Part shown: positions 20,890-27,789 of the stretch, one piece after another | Position numbering within the stretch: position 1 is the first letter of the stretch | Layout: the number at the start of each line of letters is the position of its first letter | NCBI GenBank assembly: GCA_000512085.1 | Contig: ASPP01018869.1 | Coordinates: 1-27,789 of the forward strand | Reading direction: 5' to 3' | Origin: Reticulomyxa filosa | Taxonomy: Eukaryota > Foraminifera > Reticulomyxidae | Length of the DNA stretch: 27,789 nt | Notes under the pieces: generated by a model | Databases searched by the model: none | What the model was told of the DNA's origin: nothing | What the model saw: only the letters and a program-made list of their open reading frames with translations | Translations under genes and position numbers: made by a program

Positions 20890-21425
20890 TTATTTTTTTT
20901 GGTCGGTTTATTTTTCTACTTTTTTTCATTATTACTCAATTTTAACCGTGGAGTTGTGCTCTCTCTTCCATTTTGGGAGAAAAACTGTTTTTTTGATTAT
21001 ATAATTTTGCTCGATTTTTGTTTTCTTAATAAAAAAGTGTTTATTTGCCTGAAAATTTCTACTTGACAAACTAGGTTCAGATTTGATATTATAGAGTGAC
21101 TGCTTATGCATCTTATAATTTGCGAACAAAGGAACAAAGCATCTGCTAATAATTTTTTTTTGTCGAAAGAAAAAAAACAAAAAAGCTTAAAATGTAAAAG
21201 TGGCTGATTTTGTTTTTAAAAATTCACTTTCATAATTAATTGCACCACAAAATATGTTTTCATTACACTTTCACAATGGAGGTAGTATGTGGTGGCTCTA
21301 TCCATAGTATTATAATTTTTAAAATTGCTTGCCATGTTTTACCTAAAACAAAACATGCTGTTTACACTTTTCAAGCTAAAACAGCTTAAATTCAGGGGTT
21401 TTCGAAGAGGTTCTGCATAACATCA
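20890..21425. other. Intergenic region
   Basis: About 540 bp between the aldolase and adenosine kinase, both on the plus strand. It holds the 3' end of one and the promoter of the other. AT-rich; no gene or element recognised. Confidence 0.5.
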
Positions 21426-23049
<1,624 letters not shown>

Positions 23050-23605
23050 AATGACACTTGTTTCTTCACTTTAGCTGGAATAGATTCTTGTTTTAAGAAA
23101 AAAGTAAAGAGTTGGGGTTATTAATTCTTTGAGTTATTTCACTGTAAAAAGTTTTGTTTTCTTCTTAAAAGTTGCTACACAAGACCCTCGTTATCACTAT
23201 TCTCATAACCCATAAAAAGTACTTTTTTTATTATATCAGCTGATCTAAAGTTCTTGATTTCAGATTTCATTTCAAAAATATCTTCTTGCTTAATTGCAAC
23301 ATTGAGACTCTTGCAATGAGAAAGAACTTTGCACTAAGACTTTTCGTTCAACTTTTCTTGTTTGTATTTGTTGGATGTAATTTCTTTTTTATTGAATTTA
23401 GCAAATTACCTTTCACACTATTTAGCCGCTCTATGGTAAGAGAACGCAAAGGATGGATAAAATTGTAAACATTTTGAGGAGCATTTGAAAATAAGAGAAA
23501 AGTGAATAAACATTTGAACTCACAACTCAAATTTTGGTTTCAAATTTTTAAAGACAACAGAAGATACCAAGAAAAGTTTTGTAAGCATTGAAGAGAAAGT
23601 ATGTT
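23050..23605. other. Convergent intergenic region
   Basis: About 550 bp holding the 3' ends of adenosine kinase and DPM1. A frame from the ATG near 23316 encodes 50 residues with one hydrophobic span (LFVQLFLFVFVGCNFFF) and ends WIKL. I have no evidence that it is a gene. Confidence 0.45.
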
Positions 23606-24651
<1,046 letters not shown>

Positions 24652-25154
24652 CTTTATATATTGAAGTTGATATTCCTTGCTTTGTTTATTTAAAAAAAGC
24701 GGAAGGAACCCCTACGCTCAAGTTAAAGCGTGACCAATATTTCAACTTTTCTGTCTCGCTTTAAAGTTCTTTTCGTTGTTGTCCTCCTAAAAAAATGTTT
24801 TCGTATTGAACTTTATTTTTAAGAATTAAAATATTTAGTCACTTTATAGAACTCGTGCCCAATATGCGCTGGAAAATGTAATGTTGCATCCTTGTCGATT
24901 GTGATCCAACAAATTGTTTGGCATGAAACAAATTCAAACAACCATAAGCGATTCTGAGAATCACGGAGCTGTTAAAAGCAGTAAAGTGAAGCATTCAATT
25001 CAAAATTGTGTTAAAGAATTATCAAGTCCAAAAATACAACAAGAGAATAAGCAGTATATGAAGGAGAAAACCTGACACTGAACCTTCTTAGGTTAACTTT
25101 ATTCTCTTTCTTTTTCCCTCAAAAACCAAAAAAAAGTGACAGAGTTGTATTGAT
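24652..25154. promoter_or_regulatory. Divergent 5' region with a short ORF
   Basis: About 500 bp between DPM1 and Mo25 start codons, so both promoters are here. It contains a 50-codon ORF at 24923-25075, listed separately. No named promoter element stands out. Confidence 0.4.
24923..25075 (+). CDS. Small ORF upstream of Mo25
   Basis: An ATG at 24923 opens 50 codons ending in TGA. The product is polar and balanced (TISDSENHGAVKSSKVKHS, VKELSSPKIQQENKQYMK), unlike the noise frames around it. It ends 79 nt before the Mo25 start codon, so it could be an upstream ORF in the Mo25 leader, a small protein, or an unspliced leader exon. No family recognised. Confidence 0.3.
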   Translation: MKQIQTTISDSENHGAVKSSKVKHSIQNCVKELSSPKIQQENKQYMKEKT

Positions 25155-26614
25155 ATGAAAAAATTAACAACATTTTTTGCTGGTTCGAAGCAAACCGATA
25201 TTGTGGAGACCACTCTGAAGCATTTGGCTCAACTAGACGACACGAACAAGCGCAGTTTCGCTACCGAAAAACTGTCTGAAGATTTGAAGACACTTCAATT
25301 TTTGTTGTATGGCGACCCGGACCATGAAGCAGATGCCGAAGAAGTAAAAAAGTTGACACCATTGATACTGGAAACCGACAAAAACGGGCACAATTTATTT
25401 TACAAATTGTGTAAATATATGAAAGAATTACCATTCGAAGCCAAAAAACAAGCAGCTCAAGTGATCTGTTTTATGGTGCGGCGATGTAACAAAAATGATT
25501 TGCCGGAGTATTTACAGAATCACAAAGACATATTTCAATTTTTAATTGAAGGGTTTGAAGATCACCAATTGGCCCAACATGCCGGTAGCGTGTTACAAGA
25601 AATGGCAAAACGTAGTGAAATTGGCGTAATGCTTTTTGATATTCCGTGTCATTTCAACAAGCTGTCAAGCACCATTATTTTCAAGCCGTCTTCTCTCACT
25701 AAAAGTACATCACTTTTTATGGACAAGTTGTGTGATTGAACGATATAAAGGAGGGGTAAACTAAAAAAAAAAAAAGTTGTTTTCAAAAAACTAAAAAGGG
25801 GGAAGAAAAAAAAGCTTCGTTTTTTTTTCTCCCTCTCCCTGAAATTAAAAAAAAAAAACTAATAAACAACAGAGATGCACTTGCAAAGATGGTGGCTGAA
25901 GAAAGTAAGGCTGCTGAAGCAGAAAGTGACCGAAGTGATGCAAACACGAAATCCACAAATGAAGACGTCAAAAAAGATGAGGCAAATGCTACAGATGCGC
26001 AAAAAAATGGGTGTTTGGAGATAACTACTCAAGACAGTGGCGGTATTGAGACCACTTTGACTGCAAAAGATATAATTACGCAACTATTTATATATGCTCA
26101 TAATCCCAATATGATCATTGCTAGTGATGCGTTTGAGGTATTGAGCATACTGCTAAATAAACACGAAAGTCGCAGCAAGCGATATATAGAAGAACACTTT
26201 GAAGAGGTTATTAGTTATTTCAATGGATCGGTAATGAGCGAAAATTATGTAACTCAAGGAAAATTTTTGAAATTGTTGGGAGATGTGTTACTCTCCAAAC
26301 ACAACAGTAAAATTCGACTCATGTATATTACAGATAGAAACAACTTACGTATTTTTATGACTTTGTTGAAGAACACTTCAAGATTGATTAGCTATGAATC
26401 ATTTCACGTTTTCAAATTATTTGTTGTCAATCCTGCCAAGTCTGATGACGTTCATATCATATTATTCAAAAATCGAGAAAAATTGGTCAAATTGTTGGAA
26501 GAATTTCAAACTCAAAGAGGAGAAACTGATGCTGAATTTAGACGAGAGAAAGAAATCGTCATTGAACATTTGAAAAACATGGAAAAACCACAAATCCAAG
26601 AGAAAAAAACATGA
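25155..26614 (+). CDS. Mo25/CAB39 scaffold protein
   Basis: Exon 1 starts at 25155. Exon 2 is 25873-26614. The donor is uncertain among in-phase GT sites: ending at 25663 gives 416 residues and at 25729 gives 438. Mo25 is a helical-repeat scaffold that, with STRAD, activates LKB1 and related STE20/GCK kinases. Seen are MKKLTTFFAGSKQ, LKTLQFLLYGDPDHEADAEE, LPFEAKKQAAQVICFMVRR, then IIASDAFEVLSILLNKH, SENYVTQGKFLKLLGDVLL, the YIT and NLRIFMTLLK stretch, ESFHVFKLFVVNPAKSDD and ILFKNREKLVKLLEEF. Between the halves is an acidic Ala/Glu/Asp-rich insertion of about 60 residues (25895-26060) absent from animal Mo25. After the TGA at 26612-26614 the frame stays open for 16 further codons. Confidence 0.92.
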
Positions 26615-27009
26615 AAGGAAGATGCGCCACAAGACAATGCAGAAGCTGCAGGTGGCAAAACATAATTGTGGTGCAGAGTTGTAATAATGTAACAGTTCAT
26701 TTTTTCTTTTTGGTGAACTTGGATAAAATAACAATTCTGTTTGGATGGTATTTTTTTCTTTTCAATTTGATAACTTTTTTAAGTAATTCTTGTTAATCGA
26801 TATTATGTACGTAAATGCTTCACAGCAAATATTCTGAAATTGCTTGAAAGGCACAATTCGAAATCTTTTAAATTTATGATAGGAAATCAATGTGATAAAT
26901 GCATTTCTTCATGAGGGACCAAGTTGCGCACAACTCATGCAATTTGTAGAGTTTTTTTTAAAAAAGAAACTCACAAAACAAAAAGTCGTCTCTGTACAAT
27001 TTAACTTGT
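26615..27009. other. Convergent intergenic region
   Basis: About 395 bp with the 3' ends of Mo25 and the KH gene. The first 50 bp are coding-like in the Mo25 frame. The rest is AT-rich and featureless. Confidence 0.5.
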
Positions 27010-27714
27010 TTATGGTTTTAATGCCTCATTATGTACCGCATCTTGAATAAGAGCAATGGCAATAGAAATTTGTTGAGGCGTGCCAGATATAGTGATATGT
27101 CTCTCTTCACGTGTTGGCACACTGCTGTCGATTTGTATGGTTGCTTGTGATTTTAGTCGGATATTTTGGATATTTCTTCCTTGTCGTCCTATGATACTTC
27201 CGACCATTTTGGTTGGAACTGGAATTACTACAGGAGCCACCGGACCGTTTTGGGCAAGTTGATGGACTTGGCCTTTTGTGGAAATGTGTGTGTATGTGAA
27301 TATGAATTATGCACATTACTCATGTTACACTCCTCTACCGTATCCGATTCCGGTTAACTGTCAAGTGCGGTTAAATACCCTAACGGTTGATAGGCAGCTC
27401 CAAGATGAGCTTGTCCGTAATCAGAATCTTCCCCATACCTATGAAGTGAGAAGGCTAGAGGTTGGGTCGGGTGACCAGTGTAATAAAAGTTTCCAAATCC
27501 ACTCGACGATGTTCCTGCTGGAACACCCGAATCTCCTTGCAAAACCATTTGTCGAGAACGATAAGAAGAGTTTGCGTTATGTCTATACAACATTATATGA
27601 AACAAACTTAGGAGAAAGAGAAAACGAGAAAAGTAAAACAAGTCAAGTATTACCAAACCTGTTTAAAAAATCCTCCGACACGCCCTCGGCTGAGAGAAAT
27701 GCATGTTTTACGTC
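27010..27714 (-). CDS. KH-domain RNA-binding protein, 3' part (5' end outside window)
   Basis: Three exons join in phase: 27714-27659 (56 nt), 27582-27359 and 27272-27010. The first starts after an intron acceptor at 27715, so earlier exons lie beyond the window. The last exon encodes one KH domain: VVIPVPTKMVGSIIGRQGRN includes the GxxG loop as GRQG, followed by IQNIRLKSQATIQID, RHITISGTPQQI and ALIQDAVHNEA. KH domains bind single-stranded RNA or DNA, usually in splicing, translation or mRNA stability control. The preceding exon is rich in G, S, Y and Q (SSYRSRQMVLQGDSG, FGNFYYTGHPTQPLAF), typical of disordered linkers in such proteins. More KH domains may lie upstream. Confidence 0.88.
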
Positions 27715-27789
27715 CTGTCATAAGAAACAAAGAACAAAAGTTCAGAAATGTAGATCTTTCGATAAATAAATAATTAAAAAAAACAAACA

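Noticed and set aside
23286-23468. Small membrane protein next to DPM1, such as a DPM2 or DPM3 partner
   Set aside because: It has only one hydrophobic span and no recognisable motif; adjacency alone is weak in a genome without operons.

Overview
The window looks like nuclear DNA of a unicellular eukaryote. It is AT-rich, nearly every recognisable gene is split by short GT–AG introns (about 54–186 nt), and the gene set is eukaryotic: importin-alpha, Mo25/CAB39, DPM1-type dolichol-phosphate mannosyltransferase, adenosine kinase, a Popeye-domain protein and a KH protein. Intron style, simple-sequence runs inside coding sequence and the mix of families make me think of a rhizarian such as the foraminiferan Reticulomyxa. 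That is an impression, not a proof.

Layout, left to right. 647-1873 (-): membrane-anchored hydrolase of the 2,4-diacetylphloroglucinol hydrolase (PhlG) type. 2130-3791 (+): alpha/beta hydrolase of the ABHD13/ABHD17 (Bem46) kind with a large acidic insert. 4962-7267 (+): MpaB/Lcp-type haem oxygenase fused to an N-terminal membrane exon, with one apparent frameshift. 8263-8487 (-): an orphan terminal exon. About 8630-9600 (-): a decayed kinesin motor domain. 11045-14388 (-): Popeye-domain protein with a very long low-complexity N-terminus, also with one apparent frameshift. 14925-17289 (+): an unrecognised multi-span membrane protein. 17689-19894 (-): importin-alpha. 20356-20889 (+): dihydroneopterin aldolase. 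21426-23049 (+): adenosine kinase. 23606-24651 (-): DPM1. 25155-26614 (+): Mo25. 27010-27714 (-): KH-domain protein whose 5' end lies beyond the window.

Exon joins were chosen by three tests together: GT–AG ends, matching reading phase, and continuity of the conserved family sequence. In all but two genes the summed exon lengths are a multiple of three. The two exceptions each miss by an amount a single short indel would explain. Some donors remain ambiguous and are marked so.

The genes are mostly housekeeping and alternate in orientation, with no operon-like logic. The less ordinary content is the PhlG-like hydrolase, the haem oxygenase, the Popeye protein, the kinesin relic, the stand-alone folate enzyme and the splice-site style (donors mainly GTTT rather than GTAAGT). 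I saw no tRNA, rRNA, CRISPR array or intact transposon.
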